Part shown: in pieces, positions 35,584 to 49,085 of the stretch | How the letters are laid out: each line of letters opens with the position of its first letter | Position numbering within the stretch: position 1 is the first letter of the stretch | Origin: Colletes latitarsis | Lineage: Eukaryota > Arthropoda > Insecta > Hymenoptera > Colletidae | Direction of reading: 5' to 3' | Assembly: GCF_051014445.1 (NCBI RefSeq) | Contig: NW_027488370.1 | Location: 4,898,001 to 4,962,000, forward strand | DNA: 64,000 nucleotides | Made by a program: the position numbers and the translations under genes | The notes under the pieces: generated by a model | Database searches by the model: none | Seen by the model: the letters and a program-made list of their open reading frames with translations, nothing else | What the model was told of the DNA's origin: nothing

Positions 35584-36884
35584 CTTGTTGGCAAGATCCT
35601 GGGCTTTTTCATGCTTGGACCACGTAGTAATGTGGTACCACACTGAAACAGTCAATAAAAGCTGGTTCCGATTAGTATTTTATAGGATAACACCGGCTAT
35701 GTCTGTGTTAGGTCTGGGATTTGCCCTCATCTGGCTCGTACTTTCGCATTTTTCGCATACTTGTTGGCCAGATCCTGGGCTTTTTCTGGTTTGGATCACG
35801 TAGTAATGCGGTACCACACCGAAACAGTCAATTAAACCTGGTTGCAATTAATATTTTAGTGGTTAACGCCGGTTATGTCACGGTTAGGTCTGGGATTTGC
35901 CGTCATCTGGCTCGTATTTTCGCATTTTCGCTTACTTGTTGGCCAGATCCTGGCCTTTTTCTGGCTTGGACCACGTAGTAATGTGGTATCACACTGAAAC
36001 AGTCAATAAAACCTGGTTGCGATTAATATTTTAGAGGATAACGCCGGTTATGTCTCGGTTATGTCTGGGATTTGCCCTCATCTGGCACATACTTTCGAAT
36101 TTCTCGCATACTTGATGGCCAGATCCTGGCCTTTTTCTGGCTTGGACCACGTAGTAATGTGGTACCACACCGAAACAGTCAATACAAGCTGGTTGCGATT
36201 GATATTTTAGAGGATAACGCCGGTTATGTCTGGGTTAGGTCTGGTATTTGCCCCTCATCTGGCTCGTACTTTCGCATTTTTCGCATACTTGTTCTTCAGA
36301 TCCTGGGCTTTTTCTGGTTTGGATCACGTAGTAATGTGGTACCACACTAAAACAGCCAACAAAAGCTGGTTCCGATTAGTATTTTAGAGGATAACGCTGG
36401 TTATGTCTGGTTTAGTTCTGGTATTTGCAATCATCTGGCTCGTACCTTCGCATTTTTCGCCTATTTGTTGGGAATATCCTGGGCTTTTTCATGCTTGGAC
36501 CACGTAGTAATGTGGTATCACACTGAAACAGTCAAATAAACCTGGTTCCGATTAATATTTTACAGGATAACGCCGGCTATATCTCGGTTAGGTCTGGGAT
36601 TTTCCCTCATTTGGCTCGTACCTCCGCATTTTTCGCATACTTGTTGGCAAGATCCTGGGCTTTTTCTGGTTTGGATCACGTAGTAATGCGGTACAACACC
36701 GAAGCGGTCAATTCAACCTCGTGGCGATTAATATTTTAGAGGATAACGCCGGTTATGTCTCCGTTAGGTTTGGGATTTTCCCTCATCTGGCTCGTAATTT
36801 CGCATTTTTCGCATACTTGTTGGCCAGATCCTGGCCTTTTTCATGCTTGGACCACGTAGTAATGTGGTACCACACTGAAACAGT

Positions 36885-38046
36885 CAATTAAACCTGGTTG
36901 CGATTAATATTTTAGAGGATAGCGCCGGTTATTTCTCGGTTAGGTCTGGGATTTGCCCTCATCTGTCTCCTACTATCACATTTTTCGCATACTTGTTGGC
37001 CAGATCCTGGCCTTTTTCTGGTCTGTATCACGTAGTAATGCGGTACCACACCGAAACAGTCAATTAAACCTGGTTGCGATTAATATTTTAGAGGATAACG
37101 CTGGTTATGTCTGGGTTAGTTCTGGTATTTGCAATCATCAGGCTCATACTTTCGCAATTTTCGCGTACTTGTTGGCCAGATCTTGGGTTTTTTGTGGTTT
37201 GGATCCCGTCGTAATGTGGATCCACACCGAAGCAGTCAATTAAACCTGGTTGCGATTAATATTTTAGAGGATAACGCTGGTTATGTCTGGGTTAGTTCAG
37301 GTATTTGCAATCATCTGGCTCATACTTTCGCAATTTTCGCGTACTTGTTGGCCAGATCTTGGGTTTCTTGTGGTTTGGATCCCGTCGTAATGTGGATCCA
37401 CACCGAGGCAGTCAATTAAGCCTGGCTGCGATGAATATTTTAGAGGATAACGCTGCTTATGTTTGGGTTAGTTCTGCTATTTGCAATCATCTGGCTCGTA
37501 CTTTCGCATTTCTGGCATACTTGTGGGCAGATCCTGGGCTTTATCTGGTTTGTATCCCGTCGTAATGTGGTTCCACACCGAAACAGTCAATTAAACCCGG
37601 TTGCGATTAATATTTTAGAGGATAACGCCGGTTATGTCTGGGTTAGGTCTGGGATTTGCCCTCATCTGGCTCGTACTTTCGCATTTCTCGCATACTTGTT
37701 GGCCAAATCCTGGGCTTTTTCTGGTTTAGATCACGTAGTAATGTGGTTCCACACCGAAACAGTCAATTAAACCTGGTTGCGATTAATATTTTAGACGATA
37801 ACGCCGGTTATGTCACGGTTAGGTCTGGGATTTGCCGTCATCTTGCTCGAATTTTCGCATTTCTCGCACACTTGTTGGCCAGCTCCTGGGCTTTTTCTGG
37901 TTTGGATCACGTAGTAATGTGGTACCACACTGAAACAGTCAATAAAAGCTGGTTCCGATTAGTATTTTATAGGATAACGCTGGTTATGTCTGGTTTAGTT
38001 CTGGTATTTGCAATCATCTGGCTCGTACCTTCGCATTTTTCGCCTA
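36885..38046 (+). repeat. Second HOR family, unit copy 2
   Basis: Counterpart of 34422-35583. Its match to 38692-39627 at offset 1582 (9 monomers) covers the module and the three or so monomers after it. It diverges from copy 1 at CGCCTATTTGTTGGG (CGCCTACTTGTTGGC in copy 1). Confidence 0.88.
37093..37619 (+). repeat. Three-monomer module, copy 11
   Basis: Sites at 37215 and 37391. It lies 2463 bp (14 monomers) from copy 10 and shares GTTCAGGTATT in the second monomer. Confidence 0.9.
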
Positions 38047-39558
38047 TTTGTTGGGAAGATCCTGGGCTTTTTCATGCTTGGACCACGTAGTAATGTGGTA
38101 TCACACTGAAACAGTCAAATAAACCTGGTTCCGATTAATATTTAACAGGATAACGCCGGCTATGTCTCGGTTAGGTCTGAGATTTTCCCTCATTTGGCTC
38201 GTACCTCCGCATTTTTCGCATACTTGTTGGCAAGATCCTGGGCTTTTTCTGGTTTGGATCACGTAGTAATGCGGTACAACACCGAAGCGGTCAATTCAAC
38301 CTCGTGGCGATTAATATTTTAGAGGATAACGCCGGTTATGTCTCCGTCAGGTTTGGTATTTTCCCTCATCTGGCTCGTAATTTCGCATTTTTCGCATACT
38401 TGTTGGCCAGATCCTGACCTTTTTCATGCTTGGACCACGTAGCAATGTGGTATCACACTGAAACAGTCAAATAAACCTGGTTCCGATTAGTATTTCGGAG
38501 GATAACGCTGGTTATGTCTGGTTTAGTTCTGGTATTTGCAATCATCTGGCTCGTACCTTCTCATTTTTCGCCTACTTGTGGCAAGATCCTGGGCTTTTTC
38601 TGGTTTGGATCAGGTAGTAATGCGGTACCACACCTTAACAATCAATTAAACCTGGTTCCGAATAATATTTTAGAGGTTAACGCAGGTAACGTCTGGGTTA
38701 GTTCTGGTATTTGCAATCATCAGGCTCATACTTTCGCAATTTTCGCGTACTTGTTGGCCAGATCTTGGGTTTTTTGTGGTTTGGATCCCGTCGTAATGTG
38801 GATCCACACCGAAGCAGTCAATTAAACCTGGTTGCGATTAATATTTTAGAGGATAACGCTGGTTATGTCTGGGTTAGTTCAGGTATTTGCAATCATCTGG
38901 CTCATACTTTCGCAATTTTCGCGTACTTGTTGGCCAGATCTTGGGTTCCTTGTGGTTTGGATCCCGTCGTAATGTGGATCCACACCGAGGCAGTCAATTA
39001 AGCCTGGCTGCGATGAATATTTTAGAGGATAACGCTGCTTATGTTTGGGTTAGTTCTGCTATTTGCAATCATCTGGCTCGTACTTTCGCATTTCTGGCAT
39101 ACTTGTGGGCAGATCCTGGGCTTTATCTGGTTTGTATCCCGTCGTAATGTGGTTCCACACCGAAACAGTCAATTAAACCCGGTTGCGATTAATATTTTAG
39201 AGGATAACGCCGGTTATGTCTGGGTTAGGTCTGGGATTTGCCCTCATCTGGCTCGTACTTTCGCATTTCTCGCATACTTGTTGGCCAAATCCTGGGCTTT
39301 TTCTGGTTTAGATCACGTAGTAATGTGGTTCCACACCGAAACAGTCAATTAAACCTGGTTGCGATTAATATTTTAGACGATAACGCCGGTTATGTCACGG
39401 TTAGGTCTGGGATTTGCCGTCATCTTGCTCGAATTTTCGCATTTCTCGCACACTTGTTGGCCAGCTCCTGGGCTTTTTCTGGTTTGGATCACGTAGTAAT
39501 GTGGTACCACACTGAAACAGTCAATAAAAGCTGGTTCCGATTAGTATTTTATAGGATA
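38025..39558 (+). repeat. Second HOR family, 1.5-kb segment, left copy
   Basis: Matches 42952-44485 at offset 4927 (28 monomers), sharing rare variants TCTCCGTCAGG, GATCCTGACC, CACGTAGCAATG and the degraded GGTTAACGCAGG start. Confidence 0.9.
38675..39201 (+). repeat. Three-monomer module, copy 12
   Basis: Sites at 38797 and 38973. The first monomer starts with a degraded GGTTAACGCAGGTAACG, which breaks dyad 1; the second has GGGTTCCTTG. Confidence 0.85.
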
Positions 39559-39824
39559 ACGCTGGTTATGTCTGGTTTAGTTCTGGTATTTGCAATCATC
39601 TGGCTCGTACCTTCGCATTTTTCGCCTACTTGTTGGCAAGATCCTGGGCTTTTTCATGCTTGGACCACGTAGTAATGTGGTACCACACTGAAATAGTCAA
39701 ATAAACCTGGTTGCGATTAATATTTTAGAGGATAACGCCGGTTATGTCTAGGTTAGTTCTGGTATTTGCCCTCATCTGGCCCGTACTTTCGTATTTTTCG
39801 CATACTTGTTGGCCAGATCCTGGG

Positions 39825-40508
39825 CTTTTTCTGGTTTGGATCACGTAGTAATGTGGTACCACACTGAAACAGTCAATAAAAGCTGGTTCCGATTAGTATT
39901 TTATAGGATAACACCGGCTATGTCTGGGTTAGGTCTGGGATTTGCCCTCATCTGGCTCGTACTTTCGCATTTCTCGCACACTTGTTGGCCAGATCCTGGC
40001 CTTTTCCTGGTTTGGATCACGTAGTAATGCGGTACCACACCGACACAGTCAATAAAACCTGGTTGCGATTAATATTTTAGAGGATAACGCCGGTTATGTC
40101 TCGGTTATGTCTGGGATTTGCCCTCATCTGGCACATACTTTCGAATTTCTCGCATACTTGATGGCCAGATCCTGGCCTTTTTCTGGCTTGGACCACGTAG
40201 TAATGTGGTACCACACCGAAACAGTCAATACAAGCTGGTTGCGATTGATATTTTAGAGGATAACGCCGGTTATGTCTGGGTTAGGTCTGGTATTTGCCCC
40301 TCATCTGGCTCGTACTTTCGCATTTTTCGCATACTTGTTCTTCAGATCCTGGGCTTTTTCTGGTTTGGATCACGTAGTAATGTGGTACCACACTAAAACA
40401 GCCAACAAAAGCTGGTTCCGATTAGTATTTTAGAGGATAACGCTGGTTATGTCTGGTTTAGTTCTGGTATTTGCAATCATCTGGCTCGTACCTTCGCATT
40501 TTTCGCCT
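39825..40508 (+). repeat. Second HOR family, 0.7-kb segment, left copy
   Basis: Matches 44400-45083 at offset 4575. Marked by ATAACACCGGCTATG, CTCGCACACTTG, CACCGACACAG and TACTTTCGAATTTC. Part of it (40118-40526) also matches 36072-36480 at offset 4046 (23 monomers). Confidence 0.88.
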
Positions 40509-41414
40509 ATTTGTTGGGAAGATCCTGGGCTTTTTCATGCTTGGACCACGTAGTAATGTGGTATCACACTGAAACAGTCAAATAAACCTGGTTCCGATTA
40601 ATATTTAACAGGATAACGCCGGCTATGTCTCGGTTAGGTCTGAGATTTTCCCTCATTTGGCTCGTACCTCCGCATTTTTCGCATACTTGTTGGCAAGATC
40701 CTGGGCTTTTTCTGGTTTGGATCACGTAGTAATGCGGTACAACACCGAAGCGGTCAATTCAACCTCGTGGCGATTAATATTTTAGAGGATAACGCCGGTT
40801 ATGTCTCCGTTAGGTTTGGGATTTTCCCTCATCTGGCTCGTAATTTCGCATTTTTCGCATACTTGTTGGCCAGATCCTGGCCTTTTTCATGCTTGGACCA
40901 CGTAGTAATGTGGTACCACACTGAAACAGTCAAATAAACCTGGTTCCGATTAGAATTTCAGAGGATAACGCAGGTTACGTCTGGGTTAGTTCTGGTATTT
41001 GCAACCATCTGGCACATACTTTCGCGGTTTTCGCATACTTGTTGGGCAGATCCTGGGTTGTTTCTGGTTTGGATCCCGTAATAATAACGCTCCACACCGA
41101 AACAGTCAATTTAACCTGGGTTCGATTAATATTTTAGAGGATAACGCCGGTTATATCTCGGTTAGGTCTGGGATTTGCCCTCATCTGGCTCGTACCTTCG
41201 CATTTTTCGCATTCTTGTGGGCCAGATCCTGGCCTTTTTCTGGCTGGGATAACGTAGTAATGCGGTACCACACTCAAACAGTCAATTAAACCTGGTTGCG
41301 ATTAATATTTTAGAGGATAGCGCCGGTTATCTCTCGGTTAGGTCTGGGATTTGCCCTCATCTGTCTCCTACTATCACATTTTTCGCATACTTTTTGGCCA
41401 GATCCTGGCCTTTT

Positions 41415-42365
41415 TCTGGTCTGTATCACGTAGTAATGCGGTACCACACCGAAACAGTCAATTAAACCTGGTTGCCATTAATATTTTAGAGGATAACGCT
41501 GGTTATGTCTGGGTTAGTTCTGGTATTTACAATCATCAGGCTCATACTTTCGCAATTTTCGCGTACTTGTTGGCCAGATCTTGGGTTTTTTGTGGTTTGG
41601 ATCCCGTCGTAATGTGGATCCACACCGAGGCAGTCAATTAAGCCTGGCTGCGATGAATATTTTAGAGGATAACGCTGCTTATGTTTGGGTTAGTTCTGCT
41701 ATTTGCAATCATCTGGCTCGTACTTTCGCATTTCTGGTATACTTGTGGGCAGATCCTGGGCTTTTTCTGGTTTGGATCACGTAGTAATGCGGTACCACAC
41801 TGAAACAGTCAATTAAACCTGGTTGTGATTAACATTTTGGAGGATAACGCCGGTTATGTCACGGTTAGGTCTGGGATTTGGCCTCATCTGGCTCATACTT
41901 TCGCATTTCTCGCATACTTGTTGGCCAGATCCAGGGCTTTATCTGGTTTGTATCCCGTCGTAATGTGGTTCCACACCGAAACAGTCAATTAAACCCGGTT
42001 GCGATTAATATTTTAGAGGATAACGCCGGTTATGTCTGGGTTAGGTCTGGGATTTGCGCTCATCTGGCTCGTACTTTCGCATTTCTCGCATACTCGTTGG
42101 CCAGATCCTGGGCTTTTTCTGGTTTAGATCACGTAGTAATGCGGTACCACACCGAAACAGTCAATTAAACCCGGTTGCGATTAATATTTTAGACGATAAC
42201 GCCGGTTATGTCACGGTTAGGTCTGGGATTTGCCGTCATCTAGCTCGAATTTTCGCATTTCTCGCATACTTGTTGGCCAGCTCCTGGGCTTTTTCTGGTT
42301 TGGATCACGTAGTAATGTGGTACCACACTGAAACAGTCAATAAAAGCTGGTTCCGATTAGTATTT
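41415..42365 (+). repeat. Transferred segment, left copy
   Basis: About 950 bp containing the shortened module and four further monomers. Matches 53021-53971 at offset 11606, while the flanks of the two copies belong to different HOR families. Confidence 0.9.
41491..41841 (+). repeat. Shortened module (one palindrome monomer lost)
   Basis: A single GGATCC-palindrome monomer (site at 41613) is followed directly by the third-type monomer (GGCTGCGATGAATATT, then GCTGCTTATG). One 176-bp monomer of the usual pair is missing. It also has TTTACAATCATCAGG and CTGGTATAC variants. Confidence 0.85.
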
Positions 42366-42951
42366 TATAGGATAACGCTGGTTATGTCTGGGTTAGGTCT
42401 GGGATTTGCCCTCATCTGGCTCGTACTTTCGCATTTCTCGCATACTTGTTGGCCAGATCCTTGCCTTTTCCTGGTTTGGATCACGTAGTAATGCGGTACC
42501 ACACTGAAACAGTCAATTAAACCTGGTTGTGATTAATATTTTGGAGAATAACGCTGGTTATGTTTGGGTTAGTTCCGGTATTTGCAACCATCTGGCTGAT
42601 ACTTTCGCATTTTTTGCATACTTGTTGGCCAGATCCTGGCCTTTTTCTGGTTTGGATCACGTAGTAATGCGGTACCACACCGAAACAGTCAATAAAACCT
42701 GGTTGCGATTAATATTTTAGAGGATAACGCCGGTTATGTCTCGGTTATGTCTGGTATTTGCCCCTCATCTGGCTCGTACTTTCGCATTTTTCGCATACTT
42801 GTTCTTCAGATCCTGGGCTTTTTCTGGTTTGGATCACGTAGTAATGTAGTACCACACTAAAACAGCCAACAAAAGCTGGTTCCGATTAGTATTTTAGAGG
42901 ATAACGCTGGTTATGTCTGGTTTAGTTCTGGTATTTGCAATCATCTAGCTC

Positions 42952-44485
42952 GTACCTTCGCATTTTTCGCCTATTTGTTGGGAAGATCCTGGGCTTTTTC
43001 ATGCTTGGACCACGTAGTAATGTGGTATCACACTGAAACAGTCAAATAAACCTGGTTCCGATTAATATTTAACAGGATAACGCCGGCTATGTCTCGGTTA
43101 GGTCTGAGATTTTCCCTCATTTGGCTCGTACCTCCGCATTTTTCGCATACTTGTTGGCAAGATCCTGGGCTTTTTCTGGTTTGGATCACGTAGTAATGCG
43201 GTACAACACCGAAGCGGTCAATTCAACCTCGTGGCGATTAATATTTTAGAGGATAACGCCGGTTATGTCTCCGTCAGGTTTGGTATTTTCCCTCATCTGG
43301 CTCGTAATTTCGCATTTTTCGCATACTTGTTGGCCAGATCCTGACCTTTTTCATGCTTGGACCACGTAGCAATGTGGTATCACACTGAAACATTCAAATA
43401 AACCTGGTTCCGATTAGTATTTCGGAGGATAACGCTGGTTATGTCTGGTTTAGTTCTGGTATTTGCAATCATCTGGCTCGTACCTTCTCATTTTTCGCCT
43501 ACTTGTGGCAAGATCCTGGGCTTTTTCTGGTTTGGATCAGGTAGTAATGCGGTACCACACCTTAACAGTCAATTAAACCTGGTTCCGAATAATATTTTAG
43601 AGGTTAACGCAGGTAACGTCTGGGTTAGTTCTGGTATTTGCAATCATCAGGCTCATACTTTCGCAATTTTCGCGTACTTGTTGGCCAGATCTTGGGTTTT
43701 TTGTGGTTTGGATCCCGTCGTAATGTGGATCCACACCGAAGCAGTCAATTAAACCTGGTTGCGATTAATATTTTAGAGGATAACGCTGGTTATGTCTGGG
43801 TTAGTTCAGGTATTTGCAATCATCTGGCTCATACTTTCGCAATTTTCGCGTACTTGTTGGCCAGATCTTGGGTTTCTTGTGGTTTGGATCCCGTCGTAAT
43901 GTGGATCTACACCGAGGCAGTCAATTAAGCCTGGCTGCGATGAATATTTTAGAGGATAACGCTGCTTATGTTTGGGTTAGTTCTGCTATTTGCAATCATC
44001 TGGCTCGTACTTTCGCATTTCTGGCATACTTGTGGGCAGATCCTGGGCTTTATCTGGTTTGTATCCCGTCGTAATGTGGTTCCACACCGAAACAGTCAAT
44101 TAAACCCGGTTGCGATTAATATTTTAGAGGATAACGCCGGTTATGTCTGGGTTAGGTCTGGGATTTGCCCTCATCTGGCTCGTACTTTCGCATTTCTCGC
44201 ATACTTGTTGGCCAAATCCTGGGCTTTTTCTGGTTTAGATCACGTAGTAATGTGGTTCCACACCGAAACAGTCAATTAAACCTGGTTGCGATTAATATTT
44301 TAGACGATAACGCCGGTTATGTCACGGTTAGGTCTGGGATTTGCCGTCATCTTGCTCGAATTTTCGCATTTCTCGCACACTTGTTGGCCAGCTCCTGGGC
44401 TTTTTCTGGTTTGGATCACGTAGTAATGTGGTACCACACTGAAACAGTCAATAAAAGCTGGTTCCGATTAGTATTTTATAGGATA
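42952..44485 (+). repeat. Second HOR family, 1.5-kb segment, right copy
   Basis: Counterpart of 38025-39558. Immediately afterwards the offset to the left region drops to 4575, a loss of exactly 352 bp. Confidence 0.9.
43602..44128 (+). repeat. Three-monomer module, copy 13
   Basis: First site intact at 43724. The second, at 43900, is mutated to GTGGATCTACAC, the only damaged GGATCC palindrome I found among 28 sites. Counterpart of copy 12 at offset 4927. Confidence 0.85.
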
Positions 44486-45083
44486 ACACCGGCTATGTCT
44501 GGGTTAGGTCTGGGATTTGCCCTCATCTGGCTCGTACTTTCGCATTTCTCGCACACTTGTTGGCCAGATCCTGGCCTTTTCCTGGTTTGGATCACGTAGT
44601 AATGCGGTACCACACCGACACAGTCAATAAAACCTGGTTGCGATTAATATTTTAGAGGATAACGCCGGTTATGTCTCGGTTATGTCTGGGATTTGCCCTC
44701 ATCTGGCACATACTTTCGAATTTCTCGCATACTTGATGGCCAGATCCTGGCCTTTTTCTGGCTTGGACCACGTAGTAATGTGGTACCACACCGAAACAGT
44801 CAATACAAGCTGGTTGCGATTGATATTTTAGAGGATAACGCCGGTTATGTCTGGGTTAGGTCTGGTATTTGCCCCTCATCTGGCTCGTACTTTCGCATTT
44901 TTCGCATACTTGTTCTTCAGATCCTGGGCTTTTTCTGGTTTGGATCACGTAGTAATGTAGTACCACACTAAAACAGCCAACAAAAGCTGGTTCCGATTAG
45001 TATTTTAGAGGATAACGCTGGTTATGTCTGGTTTAGTTCTGGTATTTGCAATCATCTAGCTCGTACCTTCGCATTTTTCGCCT
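44400..45083 (+). repeat. Second HOR family, 0.7-kb segment, right copy
   Basis: Counterpart of 39825-40508. Adds AATGTAGTACC near 44955 and ATCATCTAGCTCG near 45052. These two are also shared with 42845-42960. Confidence 0.88.
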
Positions 45084-45359
45084 ACTTGTTGGCAGGATCC
45101 TGGGCTTTTTCATGCTTGGATCACGTAGTAATGTGGTACCACACTGAAACTGTCAAATAAACCTGGTTCCGATTAATATTTTACAGGATAACGCCGGCTA
45201 TGTCTCGGTTAGGTCTAGGATTTTCCCACATCTGGCTCGTACCTCCGCATTTTTCGCATACTTGTTGGCAAGATCCTGGGCTTTTTCTGGTTTGGATCAC
45301 GTAGTAATGCGGTACCACACCGAAGCAGTCAATTCAACCTTGTGGCGATTAATATTTTA

Positions 45360-47605
45360 GAGGATAACGCCGGTTATGTCTCCGTTAGGTTTGGGATTTT
45401 CCCTCATCTGGCTCGTAATTTCGCATTTTTCGCATACATGTTGGCCAGATCCTGGCCTTTTTCATGCTTGGACCACGTAGTAATGTGGTACCACACTGAA
45501 ACATTCAAATAAACCTGGTTCCGATTAGTGTTTCAGAGGATAACGCTGGTTATGCCTGGTTTAGTTCTGGTATTTGCAATCATCTGGCTCGTACCTTCGC
45601 ATTTTTCGCCTAGTTGTGGCAAGATCCTGGGCTTTTTCTGGTTTGGATCAGGTAGTAATGCGGTACCACACCTTAACAGTCAATTAAACCTGGTTCCGAA
45701 TAGTATTTTAGAGGATAACGCCGGTTACGTCTGGGTTAGTTCTGGTATTTGCAATCATCTGGCACATACTTTCGCGTTTTTCGCATACTTGTTGGGCAGA
45801 TCCTGGGTTTTTTCTGGTTTGGATCCCGTAGTAATGAGGTTCCACACCGAAGCAGTCAATTAAACCTGGTTGCGGTTAATATTTTAGACGATAACGCCGG
45901 TTATGTCACGGTCAGGTCTGGGATTTGCCGTCATCTGGCTCGAATTTTCGCATTTCTCGCATACTTGTGGCAAGATCCTGGGCTTTTTCTGGTTCGGATC
46001 AGGTAGTAATGCGGTACCACCCCGTAACAGTCAATTAAACCTGGTTGAGATTAGTATTTTAGAGGATAATGCAGGTTACGTCAGGGTTAGTTCTGGTATT
46101 TGCAATCATCTGGCTCATACTTTCGCGTTTTTCGCACACTTGTTGGCCAGATCCTGGGTTTTTTCTGGTTTAGATCCCGTAGTAATGAGGTTCCATACCG
46201 AAACAGTCAATTAAACCTGGTGGTGATTAATATTTTAGAGGATAACGCCGGTTATGTCTCGGATAGGTCTGGGATTTGCCCTCATCTGTCTCGTACTTTC
46301 GCATTTTTCGCCTACTTGTTGGCCAGATCCTGGGCTTTTTCATGCTTGGATCACGTAGTAATGTGGTACCACACTGAAACAGTCAATAAAAGCTGGTTCC
46401 GATTAGTATTTTAGACGATAACGCTGGTTATGTCTGGGTTAGTTTTGGTATTTGCAATCATCTGTCACATACTTTCGCGTTTTTCGCATACTTCTTGGCC
46501 AGATCCAGGGTTCTTTCTGGTTTGGGTCCCGTAATAATGACGCTCCACACCGAAACAGTCAATTAAACCTGGTTGCGATTAATATTTTGGAGGATAACGC
46601 TGGTTATGTCTGGGTTAGTTCTGGTATTTGCAATCATCTGTCTCATACGTTCGCAATTTTCGCATACTTGTTGGCAAGATCCTGGGCTTTTCCTGGTTTG
46701 GATCACGTAGTAATGCGGTACCACACCGTAGCAGTCAATTAAACCTGGTTGCGATTAATATGTTGGAGGATAACGCCGGTTATGTCTCGGTTAGTTCTGG
46801 TATTTGCTATCACCTGGCTCGTACCTTCGCATTTTTCGCCTACTTGTTGGCAAGATCCTGGGCTTTTTCATGCTTGGACCACGTAGTAATGTGGTACCAC
46901 ACTGCAACAGTCAAATAAACCTGGTTCCGATTAATATTTAACAGGATAACGCCGGCTATGTCTCGGTTAGGTCTGGGATTTTCCCTCATCTGGCTCGTAC
47001 CTCCTCATTTTTCGCATTCTAGGTGGCAAGATCCTGGGCATTTTCTGGTTTGGATCACGTAGTAATGCGGTACCACACCGAAGCGGTCAATTCAACCTCG
47101 TGGCGATTAGTATTTTAGAGGATAACGCCGGTTATGTCTCTGTTAGGTTTGGGATTTTCCCTCATCTGGCTCGTAATTTCGCATTTTTCGCATACTTGTT
47201 GGCCAGATCCTGGCCTTTTTCATGCTTGGACCACGTAGTAATGTGGTTCCACACCGAAACAGTCAATTAAACCAGGTTGCGATTAATATTTTAGAGGATA
47301 ACGCCGGTTATGTCTGGTTTAGTTCTGGTATTTGCAATCATCTAGCTCGTACCTTCGCATTTTTCGCCTACTTGTTGGCAGGATCCTGGGCTTTTTCATG
47401 CTTGGATCACGTAGTAATGTGATACCACACTGAAACTGTCAAATAAACCTGGTTCCGATTAATATTTTACAGGATAACGCCGGCTATGTCTCGGTTAGGT
47501 CTAGGATTTTCCCACATCTGGCTCGTACCTCCGCATTTTTCGCATACTTGTTGGCAAGATCCTGGGCTTTTTCTGGTTTGGATCAGGTAGTAATGCGGTA
47601 CCACA
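45360..47605 (+). repeat. Third HOR family, offset-2813 duplication, left copy
   Basis: Matches 48173-50418 (16 monomers minus 3 bp). Includes monomers with GGTCCCGTAATAATGACG, TCATACGTTCGC, and ATTCTAGGTGGCAAG. Differences noticed include GTGTTTCAG near 45528 and TCTCTGTTAGG near 47140. Confidence 0.9.
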
Positions 47606-49085
47606 CCTTAACAGTCAATTAAACCTGGTTCCGAATAGTATTTTAGAGGATAACGCCGGTTACGTCTGGGTTAGTTCTGGTATTTGCAATCATCTGGCAC
47701 ATACTTTCGCGTTTTTCGCATACTTGTTGGGCAGATCCTGGGTTTTTTCTGGTTTGGATCCCGTAGTAATGAGGTTCCACACCGAAGCAGTCAATTAAAC
47801 CTGGTTGCGATTAATATTTTAGACGATAACGCCGGTTATGTCACGGTCAGGTCTGGGATTTGCCGTCATTTGGCTCGAATTTTCGCATTTCTCGCATACT
47901 TGTTGGCCAGATCCTGGGCTTTTTCTGGTTTGCATCACGTAGTAATGTGGTACCACACTGAAACAGTCAAATAAACCTGGTTCCGATTAATATTTTACAG
48001 GATAACGCCGGCTGTGTCTCGGTTAGGTCTGGGATTTTCCCTCATCTGGCTCATGCTTTCGCGTTTTTCGAATACATCTTGGCAAGATCCTGGCCTTTTT
48101 CTGGTTTGGATCACGTCAAATGCGGTACCACACCGAAACAGTCAATTAAACCTGGTGGCGATTAAAATTTTAGAGGATAACGCCGGTTATGTCTCCGTTA
48201 GGTTTGGGATTTTCCCTCATCTGGCTCGTAATTTCGCATTTTTCGCATACTTGTTGGCCAGATCCTGGCCTTTTTCATGCTTGGACCACGTAGTAATGTG
48301 GTACCACACTGAAACATTCAAATAAACCTGGTTCCGATTAGTATTTCAGAGGATAACGCTGGTTATGCCTGGTTTAGTTCTGGTATTTGCAATCATCTGT
48401 CTCGTACCTTCGCATTTTTCGCCTAGTTGTGGCAAGATCCTGGGCTTTTTCTGGTTTGGATCAGGTAGTAATGCGGTACCACACCTTAACAGTCAATTAA
48501 ACCTGGTTCCGAATAGTATTTTAGAGGATAACGCCGGTTACGTCTGGGTTAGTTCTGGTATTTGCAATCATCTGGCACATACTTTCGCGTTTTTCGCATA
48601 CTTGTTGGGCAGATCCTGGGTTTTTTCTGGTTTGGATCCCGTAGTAATGAGGTTCCACACCGAAGCAGTCAATTAAACCTGGTTGCGGTTAATATTTTAG
48701 ACGATAACGCCGGTTATGTCACGGTCAGGTCTGGGATTTGCCGTCATCTGGCTCGAATTTTCGCATTTCTCGCATACTTGTGGCAAGATCCTGGGCTTTT
48801 TCTGGTTCGGATCAGGTAGTAATGCGGTACCACCCCGTAACAGTCAATTAAACCTGGTTGAGATTAGTATTTTAGAGGATAATGCAGGTTACGTCAGGGT
48901 TAGTTCTGGTATTTGCAATCATCTGGCTCATACTTTCGCGTTTTTCGCACACTTGTTGGCCAGATCCTGGGTTTTTTCTGGTTTAGATCCCGTAGTAATG
49001 AGGTTCCATACCGAAACAGTCAATTAAACCTGGTGGTGATTAATATTTTAGAGGATAACGCCGGTTATGTCTCGGATAGGTCTGG
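47580..49085 (+). repeat. Third HOR family, offset-3692 duplication, left copy
   Basis: Matches 51272-52777 (21 monomers minus 4 bp). It overlaps both copies of the offset-2813 duplication. Contains the GATCACGTCAAATGCGG 175-bp monomer near 48109 and CGGCTGTGTCTCGG near 48009. Confidence 0.9.
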
